32,427 nucleotides of DNA from the NCBI RefSeq assembly GCF_003574445.1, contig NZ_KZ984566.1:120710-153136 (forward strand), written 5' to 3'. Positions within the stretch are counted from its first letter, which is position 1; each line of letters begins with the position of its first letter. Positions 6,959-14,908 of this stretch are shown one piece after another. Under the pieces are notes generated by a model. It had not been told where the DNA came from, did not search any database, and saw only the letters and a program-made list of their open reading frames with translations. Origin of the DNA: Streptomyces sp. YIM 130001 (GTDB lineage Bacteria > Actinomycetota > Actinomycetes > Streptomycetales > Streptomycetaceae). The position numbers were made by a program, and so were the translations under genes.

Positions 6959-7659
6959 GCGCGGCGATGCTGGCGGTACTGGCGGTCACGGTCGCTGTCG
7001 CGGCGTTCGTGCAGGGGGGCAGCGGCTTCGGCTACGCGCTGATCGTCGCGCCGGTGGCCGGGTTGATCGATCCGGGACTGCTGCCCGGCTTTCTGCTCGC
7101 CTCGATGATCCCGCTGAACGCGTATGTGGCCTGGCGGGAACGGAGTTCGCTCGATCTGCGCGGGGCCGGCTGGATCTCGGCGGCGCGGATCGTGGCGACT
7201 CCGGGCGGGCTGGCGCTGCTGTGGGTGATCCCGGAGAGCGGGCTCGCGCTGTTCGTGGGGATCGCCACGGTGCTCGCGGCGGTGGTGAGCCTCCTCGCAC
7301 CGGCGTTCGCGCCCGGGCGGGGTGCGTATCTGGGCGCGGGCGTGGTCACCGGGCTCACCGAGACCGCCACCGGGGTGGGCGGGCCGCCGCTCGCGCTGGT
7401 CTACCAGCACAGCCCTCCGGCCGTACTCCGCTCCACGGTCGCGCTCTGTTTCCTGGTCGGCGAAATCGCCTCGCTCGCCCTGCTGTTCGCGACCGGCCAG
7501 GGCGATGTGTCCGACCTCGGACGGGCCGCCGCCGCGCTCCCGCTCATCGCGGCGGGGGCGTGGCTGAGCCGCCTGGTCCACCACCGCCTGGACGCCCGCC
7601 GGATGCGCCTGTTCGTGCTCGGCTTCGCGCTGGTGTCCGGCGTGGTGCTCATGCTGTGA
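6955..7659 (+). CDS. TSUP (TauE/SafE) family membrane transporter
   Basis: A 234-residue integral membrane protein with about eight hydrophobic segments and the two-repeat layout of the TSUP family. Each half has a Gly-rich signature: GGSGFGYALIVAP near the start and TETATGVGGPPLALV in the middle. Members move small organic or sulfur-containing anions such as sulfite and sulfoacetate. The start is a GTG at 6955 overlapping the amidohydrolase stop (GTGA); an ATG four codons later is an alternative. Translational coupling ties it to the permease/amidohydrolase pair, suggesting it exports a product or takes up a related anion. The substrate is unknown. Only 23 bp separate its stop from the convergent LacI gene. 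Confidence 0.85.
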   Translation: MSAAMLAVLAVTVAVAAFVQGGSGFGYALIVAPVAGLIDPGLLPGFLLASMIPLNAYVAWRERSSLDLRGAGWISAARIVATPGGLALLWVIPESGLALFVGIATVLAAVVSLLAPAFAPGRGAYLGAGVVTGLTETATGVGGPPLALVYQHSPPAVLRSTVALCFLVGEIASLALLFATGQGDVSDLGRAAAALPLIAAGAWLSRLVHHRLDARRMRLFVLGFALVSGVVLML

Positions 7660-7682
7660 ACTTGCCTGCGTACACAGGGAGT

Positions 7683-8726
7683 TCAGTCTGAACGCACGGT
7701 CGCTCGGGAGGACTCCCGGGCCACCAGCTCCGGTGCGGGCGCGGTGGCCCTGTGCGGTGTCGAGGGTTCCCCGCGCAGCTGGTCGAGGAGCAGCTCCACC
7801 GCCGTAGCCGAGGCCTGGTCGAGGTGGAGGTCGACGGCGGTCAGGGGCGGGCTGCAGGTCCGTGCGCGCAGTCCGTCGTAGCGGGTGACGACCATGACGT
7901 CCTCGGGTACGCGCCGCCCGCTGTCCTTGATCGCCTGTACCGCACCCACCGCGAAGGCGTCGACGAGGGCGAACACCGCGTCCGTCGCGGGGTGTTCGGC
8001 GAGCAGCGCCGCGCAGCTCTCGTAGCCCGCCCGTTCGCCTCCGTCCTCCGGGGCGGTCCGGACGACCGGGGTCCGGCCGTGTTCGGCGGCCGTCCGCTCG
8101 TAGACCGCGCGGGCGTCGACCGACGAGTGCCGGGAGCCGGCGGCGACGATCAACGCAGGGCGGCGGGCGCCCTGTTCGTGCAGATGCCGCAGGAGGAGTT
8201 CGGCCGCGAGGTCGCCGCGCAGGTCCACGTAGGGACAGTCGGTGCCGTCGTCGGCCGGGCGGCCGAGCGCGACGAGCGGCAGCCCGCGCTCGCGCAGCTG
8301 CGCGAGGGCCGCGTCCTCGGCGTCCGGCTCGACCACGATCGCGCCGTCGATGTCCACCGAGTGGAGCGCGGCGGCGGACTGGGCCGGCGGTACCAGGACC
8401 AGGGCGTAGTCGTGCACGAGAGCACGCTCGGCCGCGGCGGCGGCCACCTCCATGTAGAAGCCGAGCCGCGAGGGCCCGCCGGCCACCGCGAACGGCATCG
8501 ACGAGGCCAGTGCGATCACGCGCGCCTGTCCGCGCCGCAGCCGCTGGGCCCGCAGATTGGGCCGGTAGCCGAGCTCGCCCGCGACCTCCTTGATCCGCTC
8601 GCGGGTCCTCGGGTCCACCTTGCCCCGGCCGTTGAGCGCATGGGACACGGTCGTACGGGAGACACCGGCGACCCGGGCGACGTCGGCGATCGTCGGTGGC
8701 CGCGGGCGGGACCCCGGGGTGGACAT
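7683..8726 (-). CDS. LacI-family transcriptional regulator
   Basis: A 347-residue regulator. Residues 12-60 form a canonical LacI helix-turn-helix and hinge: TIADVARVAGVSRTTVSHAL, VDPRTRERI, ELGYRPN, then the hinge AQRLRRGQ. The rest is a periplasmic-binding-like ligand and dimerisation domain. The ATG at 8726 was chosen because it puts the DNA-binding domain at the N-terminus and has AAGGAG upstream; the frame from 8831 adds 35 Pro/Arg-rich residues. It is convergent with the permease-amidohydrolase-TSUP operon, which carries two perfect CpG-centred palindromes on its promoter. The likely role is a substrate-responsive repressor of that operon, with the inducer unknown. It could also act on the ABC/MFS operon on its other side. 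Confidence 0.93.
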   Translation of the reverse strand: MSTPGSRPRPPTIADVARVAGVSRTTVSHALNGRGKVDPRTRERIKEVAGELGYRPNLRAQRLRRGQARVIALASSMPFAVAGGPSRLGFYMEVAAAAAERALVHDYALVLVPPAQSAAALHSVDIDGAIVVEPDAEDAALAQLRERGLPLVALGRPADDGTDCPYVDLRGDLAAELLLRHLHEQGARRPALIVAAGSRHSSVDARAVYERTAAEHGRTPVVRTAPEDGGERAGYESCAALLAEHPATDAVFALVDAFAVGAVQAIKDSGRRVPEDVMVVTRYDGLRARTCSPPLTAVDLHLDQASATAVELLLDQLRGEPSTPHRATAPAPELVARESSRATVRSD

Positions 8727-8890
8727 CGGCTGGAACGCTCCTTGCTGCGGGGGAGGGTCGGGCACACCCCGGTACGGGCGGGCACCCGGGTACGGGCGGT
8801 TGCCGCTGCGGACGGCCGTCCGCGCCCCCATCCTCTCCGAAACCCGGTCGGAGGCGGACGGACGTCACGGAGATTCGGGCGCCACGGAGG

Positions 8891-10189
8891 TCACCGCCCC
8901 CGTCGCCCCGCGGACGCCGTCGCCGGTGACAGGCCCTTCGTGGCGGCCGTCTCCGGCCTCGGCAGTACGGTCACCGCGAGGAGGGGGATTGCGGCGAGGA
9001 CGAGCCAGGGGGCCCAGGCCGGGAGGCCGGCGTCGAGGAGGGCACCGGTGGCGGCGCTGCCGGCGAGGACCATCAGGCCGGAGACGGAGGACATGGCGCC
9101 GGTGTACAGGCCGAGCCGTCCGTCGGGGGCGAGGTCGGGCACCCAGGCGCGTGCGGCGGGTGCGAGGAGCATCTGGCCGCCCGTGAGCAGGACGACGAAT
9201 CCGGCCGCCGGCAGCAGCCCCACGACTCCGGTGAGAGCCGCCGGCTGCGCCGCGGCCACCACGGCGAACCCCGCGCCGACCAGGACCAGCCCGGCCGCCA
9301 TCGACCGGCGCAGGGTGAGCCGTTCGGCCGCCCACCGGGTGACGGGCAGCTGGGCCGCCACGACGAGCAGTGACGACAGGGCGAACAGCCAGGCCAGCGC
9401 GGTCTGCGAACCGGTCGCCCGGGTGACCTCCGCCGGCAGTGCGAGATACAGCTGGTTGTACGCGAGGAGGTACGCGCCGTACGCCGCGCAGACCGCGAGG
9501 AAGCGCCGGTTGCGCAGCAGTTCGCCCGTACCGCCGCGCATCGGCGTCCGCGTCCGGCCCGGGATGTGCTGCGGCAGCAGCCACACGTGCCCGGCGAGTA
9601 CGAGGACGAACACCCCGGCCCCGGCCAGGCACACCGTGCGGAAGTCGAACGGCAGCAGCAGCGCCCCGAGCAGTGGCCCCAGGAACGCGCCGGCCTGCCC
9701 GGCCACCGTGAGCAGCGCCAGCACCCGGGTGCGCGGACCGTTGCCGTCGTGCTCCCAGGCCACCGCCTGCCGCGTCACCTCGGACTCGACGGCGGGCGAG
9801 AACAGCGCGGCCGCCACCCCGATGAGGAGTACGGCCCCGATCACCGCGCCGGTGGCCTCTGCGTACCCGAGCCAGGCGAAGCCCGCGATCCGCAGTGCAC
9901 AGCCGACGAGCACGACCGGCCGCACCCCGTACCGGTCGGTGAGCGCGCCGCCGACCACGAAGAGCCCCTGCTGGCTGAACGTCCGCAGCCCGAGCACGAG
10001 CCCGACCGTCCAGCCCGCCATGCCGATCGCGGTGCCCAGATGCTCGGCGAGGTAGGGCAGTACGGCGAAGAAACCGATGTTGAAGGCGAGTTGGGTGAGG
10101 ATCAGGAGCCGCAGGAGCGGCGAGAGGGTGCGCCAGGTGGCTCCCCGGGGCGGGCGCTGCGGTGCGATGCGTGCGGGTCGGCCGGTCAT
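8891..10189 (-). CDS. MFS transporter (MdtH-like drug/metabolite efflux type)
   Basis: A 432-residue, 12-helix major facilitator protein. LGLRTFSQQGLFVVGGALTD followed by RYGVRPV is the loop 2-3 motif, with a sequence style close to the MdtH-type DHA1 exporters. There is a basic N-terminus and a long cytoplasmic connection around RTRTPMRGG in the middle. The ATG at 10189 overlaps the permease stop (ATGA), so it is translationally coupled to the ABC permease gene. Combining an exporter with an importer in one operon suggests a compound that is both secreted and recovered, or efflux of an imported toxic compound. The substrate cannot be deduced. Confidence 0.88.
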   Translation of the reverse strand: MTGRPARIAPQRPPRGATWRTLSPLLRLLILTQLAFNIGFFAVLPYLAEHLGTAIGMAGWTVGLVLGLRTFSQQGLFVVGGALTDRYGVRPVVLVGCALRIAGFAWLGYAEATGAVIGAVLLIGVAAALFSPAVESEVTRQAVAWEHDGNGPRTRVLALLTVAGQAGAFLGPLLGALLLPFDFRTVCLAGAGVFVLVLAGHVWLLPQHIPGRTRTPMRGGTGELLRNRRFLAVCAAYGAYLLAYNQLYLALPAEVTRATGSQTALAWLFALSSLLVVAAQLPVTRWAAERLTLRRSMAAGLVLVGAGFAVVAAAQPAALTGVVGLLPAAGFVVLLTGGQMLLAPAARAWVPDLAPDGRLGLYTGAMSSVSGLMVLAGSAATGALLDAGLPAWAPWLVLAAIPLLAVTVLPRPETAATKGLSPATASAGRRGR

Positions 10190-12048
10190 CGCAGGACCGC
10201 CGCGTCCGGGTGCGGTGTGCCGGACTCGATGTCGAGTGCGGCGAACTCCCGGTCCTCGCGGGAGAGTCGACCGTCGGCGCTGGACTCGCCTCCCCGCCCG
10301 CGCCACGGCAGTCGTACGCCGTGGGCCGCGGTCACCGCGAGCGCGCCGAGCAGGGCGAGTACGGCGGCGGGCGCGAGGACGGACCAGGGGGCGCGCTCCA
10401 CGTACGGCTGGTTCTCGGCGAGCAGCCGGCCCCACTCGGGGGACGGGGGCTGGGCGCCGAGGCCGAGGAAGCCGAGGGCGGCGAGCGCCAGGGCGACACC
10501 GGGCAGGCGCAGGAGCGCGTGCCGGGTGACGGGTCCGACGACGGCCGGCAGCAGGTGGCGCCGGAGCAGATGGCCGCGCCCCGCTCCGAGGCTGCGGGTC
10601 GCCGCCAGGTGCAGGGTGGCGCGCTCCTGCCGCAGCAGGGCCGAGGTGTGTGCGGCCAGCGGGGTCCAGGCGAGAGCGGCCACGGCGAGCGCGGGGGTGG
10701 CCGCGCCGCTGCCCGCGACGGCGGCGACGAGGAGACCGGCGAGCACCGGCGGTACGGCGTTCAAGGTGTCGACGAGCGGCCCCGACAGGCGCGGGACGAG
10801 ACCGAGCAGCACTCCGGCGACCAGCGCGAACGCGCTGATGGCCAGGGCGATCGCCAGGGTGTCGAGCGCACCGTGCGCGATCCGCGCGAGCAGGTCGCGG
10901 CCGAGCGCGTCGGTGCCGAACGGATGCGCCCCCGAGGGCGCGGCGAGCCGCGCCTCGGTGTCCACGGCGAGCGGATCGCGTACGAGGCCGAGCCCGACGA
11001 CGGCCAGGAGCAGCCCGCCGTACAGCAGCGGCAGCCGGCTCGGCGCGGCGGCCCGTGCGGGGTGCAGGGACTGCAGTGCGCCGTCGCGAAGTGCGGGCCC
11101 CGCCGCGCGCCGGGCCGCGGACCGGGTGAGCCGGGCGGCGGCCGCGGCGAGCGCGACCAGGGCGAGGGCGCTGGTCTGCAGGACGGGCAGATCCTGGGCG
11201 ACGGCCGCCTCGAGCGAGGTCCGGCCGAGCCCGGGGATGTCGAAGATCTGTTCCACGGCGACCGCGCCGCCGGTCAGGCCGACCAGGAACAGGCCGAGGT
11301 TCGGCAGGACACCGGGCAGGCAGCGGCGCAGCGCGTGGCGTGCGATCCGGCCGGGCGGGATGCCGCGCGCTGCGGCGGACCGGGCCCACGGCTCGGCGAA
11401 CGCGCCCGGCAGCAGATCGTCGAGCAGCCGCCCCAGCAGCGCACCGGCGGGCAGCCCGAGGGAGAGCGCGGGCAGCACCATCCAGGCGGGCCCGTACCAG
11501 CCGAGTGCGGGCAGCCAGCCGAGTTGTACGCCGACGACGGCGGCGAGCACCGAGGCGATCAGGAACTCGGGCAGCGCGGCGGCCATCGCCCCGACGCTGC
11601 CCCGCGAGCGCCGCCGCGCGGTGCGGCGGTGCGCGCACAGGTACAGCGTGCGGGCGCAGATCACCGCGGCGGTGAGGCAGGCCACGACGATCGCCGCGCC
11701 CATCAGGAGCAGCGAGACGCCGAGCGCCTGCGCCACGGACGGCAGTACGTCGTCGCCGGAGATCCAGGACTGTCCGGCGTCGCCGGTGACCAGTCCGCCG
11801 GCCCAGTGGGCGAGCAGGTGCAACGGCCCGTCGGCCAGGCCGAGTTCATCCCGTACGGCGGCGATGACCTCGGGGCTGGGGGTGCGTTCGGCAGCCCGTG
11901 CCCTGAGCACGGTGAGTGCCGGATCGGTGCGCGAGAGCCAGGGCAGCAGCCCGATGCCGCAGACCAGGCCCACGGCGAGCAGGGCCCGCCAGAGCGCCGC
12001 AGGCCAAGCGCCCCGCAGACGCCCTCCGGACGCGGGTCCTGTCGCCAT
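10186..12048 (-). CDS. Fused oligopeptide/nickel-type ABC permease (DppB-DppC in one chain)
   Basis: A 620-residue membrane protein that joins the two permease subunits normally encoded by separate genes. The N-terminal half (about 1-300) is DppB/NikB-like, with the EAA-type loop ARSAAARGIPPGRIARHALR. The C-terminal half (about 335-590) carries the DppC/NikC signature HPFGTDALGRDLLAR and a second EAA-type loop, AATRSLGAGRGHLLRRHLLP. Each half has about six helices. The gene starts nine bases after the binding-protein stop and overlaps the MFS gene by four bases. No gene for an ABC ATPase is visible in the operon or window, so the energising subunit must be encoded elsewhere. The natural fusion is uncommon, and a frame error is unlikely because one frame covers both halves cleanly. 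Confidence 0.9.
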   Translation of the reverse strand: MATGPASGGRLRGAWPAALWRALLAVGLVCGIGLLPWLSRTDPALTVLRARAAERTPSPEVIAAVRDELGLADGPLHLLAHWAGGLVTGDAGQSWISGDDVLPSVAQALGVSLLLMGAAIVVACLTAAVICARTLYLCAHRRTARRRSRGSVGAMAAALPEFLIASVLAAVVGVQLGWLPALGWYGPAWMVLPALSLGLPAGALLGRLLDDLLPGAFAEPWARSAAARGIPPGRIARHALRRCLPGVLPNLGLFLVGLTGGAVAVEQIFDIPGLGRTSLEAAVAQDLPVLQTSALALVALAAAAARLTRSAARRAAGPALRDGALQSLHPARAAAPSRLPLLYGGLLLAVVGLGLVRDPLAVDTEARLAAPSGAHPFGTDALGRDLLARIAHGALDTLAIALAISAFALVAGVLLGLVPRLSGPLVDTLNAVPPVLAGLLVAAVAGSGAATPALAVAALAWTPLAAHTSALLRQERATLHLAATRSLGAGRGHLLRRHLLPAVVGPVTRHALLRLPGVALALAALGFLGLGAQPPSPEWGRLLAENQPYVERAPWSVLAPAAVLALLGALAVTAAHGVRLPWRGRGGESSADGRLSREDREFAALDIESGTPHPDAAVLR

Positions 12049-12057
12049 CGCCGTCGC

Positions 12058-13551
12058 TCAGCGCCGCGTTCCGGTACCGACCAGGGCGCGCTCGTACGGG
12101 TCGAGGACGACGCCCTCGACGGAGGAGCCGACGCCGGTGACGATGCGCTGGTGGACGAGCGGGACCGTCGCGTCCGTGCCGAGGATCGCGGCCTCGGCGG
12201 CCATCGCGGCGTCCTGCCGCTGCTCGATGTCGCCGGTCTTCTCGGCCTTGCGCACGGCCGCGTCGACCTTCTTGTCGGAGAGCAGCGACAGGTTGTAACT
12301 GCCCTTGCTGGTGTAGTCGCTGGCGAGCACGGAGACCGGGTCGCCGGTGTCGAGCATCGTGTTCCGCGCGCCGAGGAACGCGTCGAACTTCCCGGCCAGC
12401 GCGTCGCCTTCGATCCGGGACGACTCGCGTACCTCGATCCTGACCTTGAAGCCGGCCTTCTGCAGCTGCTCCTTGAGCACCTGGGCGGCCTCGGGCAGTT
12501 CGGGCCGGTTGTCGTAGGTGGCGAGGGTGATCGCGGTGCCCTTCGGGTCCTTCGCCCCGGCCCGGCCGGTGGGCTCGACACGCTTGCCCTCGGCCCAGGT
12601 CAGGGCCGGTCCGAAGATGCCGGCGCCCGGGTCCGCGTGCCCTTCGTACACGCCGTCCGCGAGCTTCGATCCGTCGACGGCCTCCCGGACGGCGGACCGC
12701 AGACCTGCGTCCTTGAAGGCGCCCTTGCTGGTGTTGAGCTGCAGGGCCGTGGTCCGCGCGGTGGCCGTCTCGCGGCGGTTGTTCTTGTCGAGCGAGGCGG
12801 TCTGGGAGGCCGGGACGGCCTCGGCGATGTCCACGTCGTCGGTGCGCAGTGCGTTGGTCCGCGCGGTGCCGTCGGCGATGAAGCGTGCGTCGATCCCGGC
12901 GGCCTGCGCCCGCCCGCCCCAGTAGCCGTCGAACCGGTCCAGGGTGGCTTTGGTCGCCCCCGCGCTGTCGGTGAGCTCGAACGGTCCGGTCGCCGTGCCC
13001 GCCGGGTCCACCCGCTCCTTGCCGTACGCCTTGCCGGAGAGCACCGCGAGTCCGGGGCTGGACAGTCGCAGCGGCAGTGCGGGGTCCGGGTTCTCGGTGG
13101 TGATCCGTACCTGGGTGTCGCCGACGGCCTTCGCGGTGAGCGAGACGCCGGAGAGGGCGGCCGTCACGGGCTTCGCCTCGCCCGCGTGCTTCAGGGCGGT
13201 GGCGACGGCGGACGGGGTCACGCGGCCGCCGTCCTGGAACTCGGCCTCGCGCAGGGTGAACAGCCAGCTGCTGTCGCTCTCCTTCTTCCAGGAGGCGGCG
13301 AGCGCGGGGGCGGCGGCGCCGTTGGCGTCGAGTTTCGTCAGGCCCTCGGTCACGCCGAGCCTGCTGAGCAGGGTGGCGTCGGCGCCGTACGGGGAGAAGT
13401 TCTCGGCGGGCGGGAAGGCGAGCGCGACGCGGAGCCGGGCGCCGTCCGCCGAGCCCTCGGACGAGGTGTCGTCGTTGGAGGCGAAGCAGCCGGCGAGCAG
13501 CGGGGCGGCCAGCAGGCCGGCTATCAGCCGACGGCGGGGGACGGAGCGCAT
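12058..13551 (-). CDS. Lipoprotein ABC substrate-binding protein, family 5 (peptide/nickel type)
   Basis: A 497-residue lipoprotein. The signal peptide MRSVPRRRL plus hydrophobic core ends in a lipobox LLAGC, with lipidated C22. The mature protein has the extracellular solute-binding family 5 architecture used for peptides, nickel and metallophores: LRVALAFPPAENFSPYG at the start, a middle ATGPFELTDS and DRFDGYWGG, and a C-terminal IEVRES to VPLVHQRIV. The ATG at 13551 was chosen for its signal peptide. It is the first gene of the operon with the fused permease and MFS transporter. A CpG-centred inverted repeat upstream (13609-13620) may regulate it. Confidence 0.9.
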   Translation of the reverse strand: MRSVPRRRLIAGLLAAPLLAGCFASNDDTSSEGSADGARLRVALAFPPAENFSPYGADATLLSRLGVTEGLTKLDANGAAAPALAASWKKESDSSWLFTLREAEFQDGGRVTPSAVATALKHAGEAKPVTAALSGVSLTAKAVGDTQVRITTENPDPALPLRLSSPGLAVLSGKAYGKERVDPAGTATGPFELTDSAGATKATLDRFDGYWGGRAQAAGIDARFIADGTARTNALRTDDVDIAEAVPASQTASLDKNNRRETATARTTALQLNTSKGAFKDAGLRSAVREAVDGSKLADGVYEGHADPGAGIFGPALTWAEGKRVEPTGRAGAKDPKGTAITLATYDNRPELPEAAQVLKEQLQKAGFKVRIEVRESSRIEGDALAGKFDAFLGARNTMLDTGDPVSVLASDYTSKGSYNLSLLSDKKVDAAVRKAEKTGDIEQRQDAAMAAEAAILGTDATVPLVHQRIVTGVGSSVEGVVLDPYERALVGTGTRR

Positions 13552-13584
13552 GGTCCTCGTTCTCGGGTGTGCGTGGGGGCGTGG

Positions 13585-13598
13585 GGGAGCGGGCTCCC
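13585..13598 (-). promoter_or_regulatory. Hairpin in the leader of the binding-protein gene
   Basis: GGGAGC (13585-13590) pairs with GCTCCC (13593-13598) around a GG loop, 34 bases before the start codon. It could affect translation or be a protein-binding site; I cannot decide. Confidence 0.4.
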
Positions 13599-13608
13599 AC
13601 AGTATGCG

Positions 13609-13620
13609 GGAATCGTTTCC
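13609..13620. promoter_or_regulatory. CpG-centred imperfect palindrome upstream of the ABC operon
   Basis: GGAATCGTTTCC is symmetric at ten of twelve positions with a central CpG. It is compatible with a LacI-family operator. It also resembles, less well, the 15-bp Zur box of streptomycetes (consensus TGAAAATGATTTTCA). The location, about 60 bases upstream of the substrate-binding protein start, fits an operator. The regulator is not identified. Confidence 0.4.
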
Positions 13621-13647
13621 ATTAAGGGGGTGGGTGCCGTGGGAGCC

Positions 13648-14256
13648 CTAGCCGTGCACGGGCACCTGCAGACCCGGCCGGTCGCGGTCCGCGAGCCGGC
13701 GCGAGTCCTGCGGCCGCCCGGACTCCGCGCCCATCGCGACCTCGAAGTGCACGACCCGGGAGCCGCCCGGTTCCGCTCGCTCGTCCAGCACCGCCTTGCC
13801 CAGGGACTGCCAGAATCCTTCGGCGCCGGGCACCGCGGGGTCGGTGTGCAGATAGACGGAGCGGTAGCCGCCGTCCGCCGCCGCGAAGTCGAGCAGCTCG
13901 GCCACCAGGCGGCGTGCGATGCCGTGCCTGCGGTGCGTGGCGCGCACGTACACGCGCCGGAGCTGGGCGGTCTCGCCGGAGGGGAAGCGGTCGGCGATCC
14001 AGCGGGGGTTCGGCGGGTGTGCGGGGCCCCGGGAGTCCAGGGCCGCGGTGGCCACGACGCTCCCGTCCGTGTCGTCCACGGCTACCAGGAGCGTGTGCCG
14101 GGCCGGGAGCAGATACGCGCCCTCGAGGTCGACGATGTCGCCGTGCCACCGCGGCACGTACCCCGTGCCGAAGTCGTGGTAGACGGTGTCGAGCATGATG
14201 GCGCGGGCGGGACCGGCGTCGTCGGCCGTGGCCGTCCTGATGCTGTAATTACGCAC
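13648..14256 (-). CDS. GNAT-family N-acetyltransferase
   Basis: A 202-residue acetyltransferase. The acetyl-CoA-binding motif A is visible as RRVYVRATHRRHGIARRLV, where the R/Q-x-x-G-x-G/A pattern appears as RRHGIA. It is preceded by the beta-strand LLVAVDDTDGSVVATAAL and followed by VYLHTDPAVPGAEGFWQSLG. Two GTG starts are possible (14262 and 14256). I chose 14256 because a TAGAAT -10 hexamer (14263-14268, minus strand) puts the expected transcription start at that base, giving a leaderless mRNA, and no Shine-Dalgarno is present. The substrate is unknown. It is divergent from the VOC gene. Confidence 0.85.
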   Translation of the reverse strand: MRNYSIRTATADDAGPARAIMLDTVYHDFGTGYVPRWHGDIVDLEGAYLLPARHTLLVAVDDTDGSVVATAALDSRGPAHPPNPRWIADRFPSGETAQLRRVYVRATHRRHGIARRLVAELLDFAAADGGYRSVYLHTDPAVPGAEGFWQSLGKAVLDERAEPGGSRVVHFEVAMGAESGRPQDSRRLADRDRPGLQVPVHG

Positions 14257-14262
14257 TTGCAC

Positions 14263-14268
14263 ATTCTA
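14263..14268 (-). promoter_or_regulatory. -10 element for a leaderless acetyltransferase transcript
   Basis: TAGAAT on the minus strand differs from TATAAT at one base. Seven bases after it comes a GTG that is in frame with the acetyltransferase. No good -35 hexamer is seen. Confidence 0.45.
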
Positions 14269-14475
14269 GGCATTAAGCGCGGTCGGCCGGGGGCGGGCGA
14301 GGGTGACGGACCGCACGCCCCCCTCTTCGGTGCGGGGCTGCCGCTTCCGGATGCCTCCCCGCGGCTCCGGCACTAACGTCGGGTCCGCAAAGCCCTGCAG
14401 GCATCCGATGCCGGGCCCGGCCGCAGGTGGTGCGACCGTCTGCGCCCGCGCCCCTCACTCCTCGCGGAGGACCCC

Positions 14476-14895
14476 ATGGCCTCGACGACCCTGAACCCGT
14501 ACCTGAGCTTCGACGGTGACGCCCGCACGGCGATGGAGTTCTACCGGGAGGTCTTCGGTGGTGATCTGGCGCTCAGCACCTTCGGCGAAGGCGGCGGCAT
14601 GAGCGGCCCGGACGCCGACAAGATCATGCACGCCATGCTCACGACCCCGAACGGCTTCACGCTGATGGGAGCCGACACCCCGCCCGGCATGACGTTCAAC
14701 CGCGGCACCGACTTCGCGGTGTCCCTCAGCGGCGACGACGAGGCCGAACTGCGCGGCTACTGGGAGAAGTTGTCCGCCGACGGCACCGTCGTGATGACCT
14801 TGGAGCGGCAGGTGTGGGGCGACGTCTTCGGCGCGTGCAGCGACCGCTTCGGAGTCCCGTGGATGGTCAACATCTCGGACTCGGGGAGCGCCTGA
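14476..14895 (+). CDS. VOC (PhnB-like) family protein
   Basis: A 139-residue protein of the vicinal oxygen chelate superfamily, PhnB/glyoxalase-like branch. It opens LNPYLSFDGDARTAMEFYRE, the usual first beta-alpha-beta element, followed by VFGG. The second module contains GFTLMGADTP and ends WGDVFGACSDRFGVPWMVN, the family's typical closing motif. PhnB-like proteins often lack a full metal-ligand set, and function is rarely known. The ATG at 14476 has GGAGG upstream. It is convergent with lysG (13-bp gap) and divergent from the acetyltransferase. Confidence 0.88.
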   Translation: MASTTLNPYLSFDGDARTAMEFYREVFGGDLALSTFGEGGGMSGPDADKIMHAMLTTPNGFTLMGADTPPGMTFNRGTDFAVSLSGDDEAELRGYWEKLSADGTVVMTLERQVWGDVFGACSDRFGVPWMVNISDSGSA

Positions 14896-14908
14896 CCGCG
14901 CCCCGGCG

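Noticed and set aside
8872..8878. Another CCGAATC word, on the minus strand upstream of the LacI gene
   Set aside because: No CCA-type -35 lies 16-17 bp upstream, so it does not look like a third SigK promoter.
10186..12048. Permease fusion caused by a sequencing error
   Set aside because: A single frame with a natural linker covers both halves, and the 4-bp overlap with the next gene is normal, so a true fusion is more likely.
8891..13551. Complete staphylopine-type (Cnt) metallophore system
   Set aside because: No metallophore biosynthesis genes and no ATPases are present, and the MFS protein looks MdtH-like rather than CntE-like. Only the importer/exporter pairing is similar.
13583..13600. 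CebR-type operator (TGGGAGCGCTCCCA) in the binding-protein leader
   Set aside because: The half sites are similar but separated by two extra bases, so it is better described as a simple hairpin.
9439..14376. Very long open frames opposite the MFS, permease and binding-protein genes
   Set aside because: They are GC-bias shadows. The opposite-strand genes have lipobox, EAA loops and conserved transporter motifs, while these frames give only Arg/Gly/Pro-rich text.
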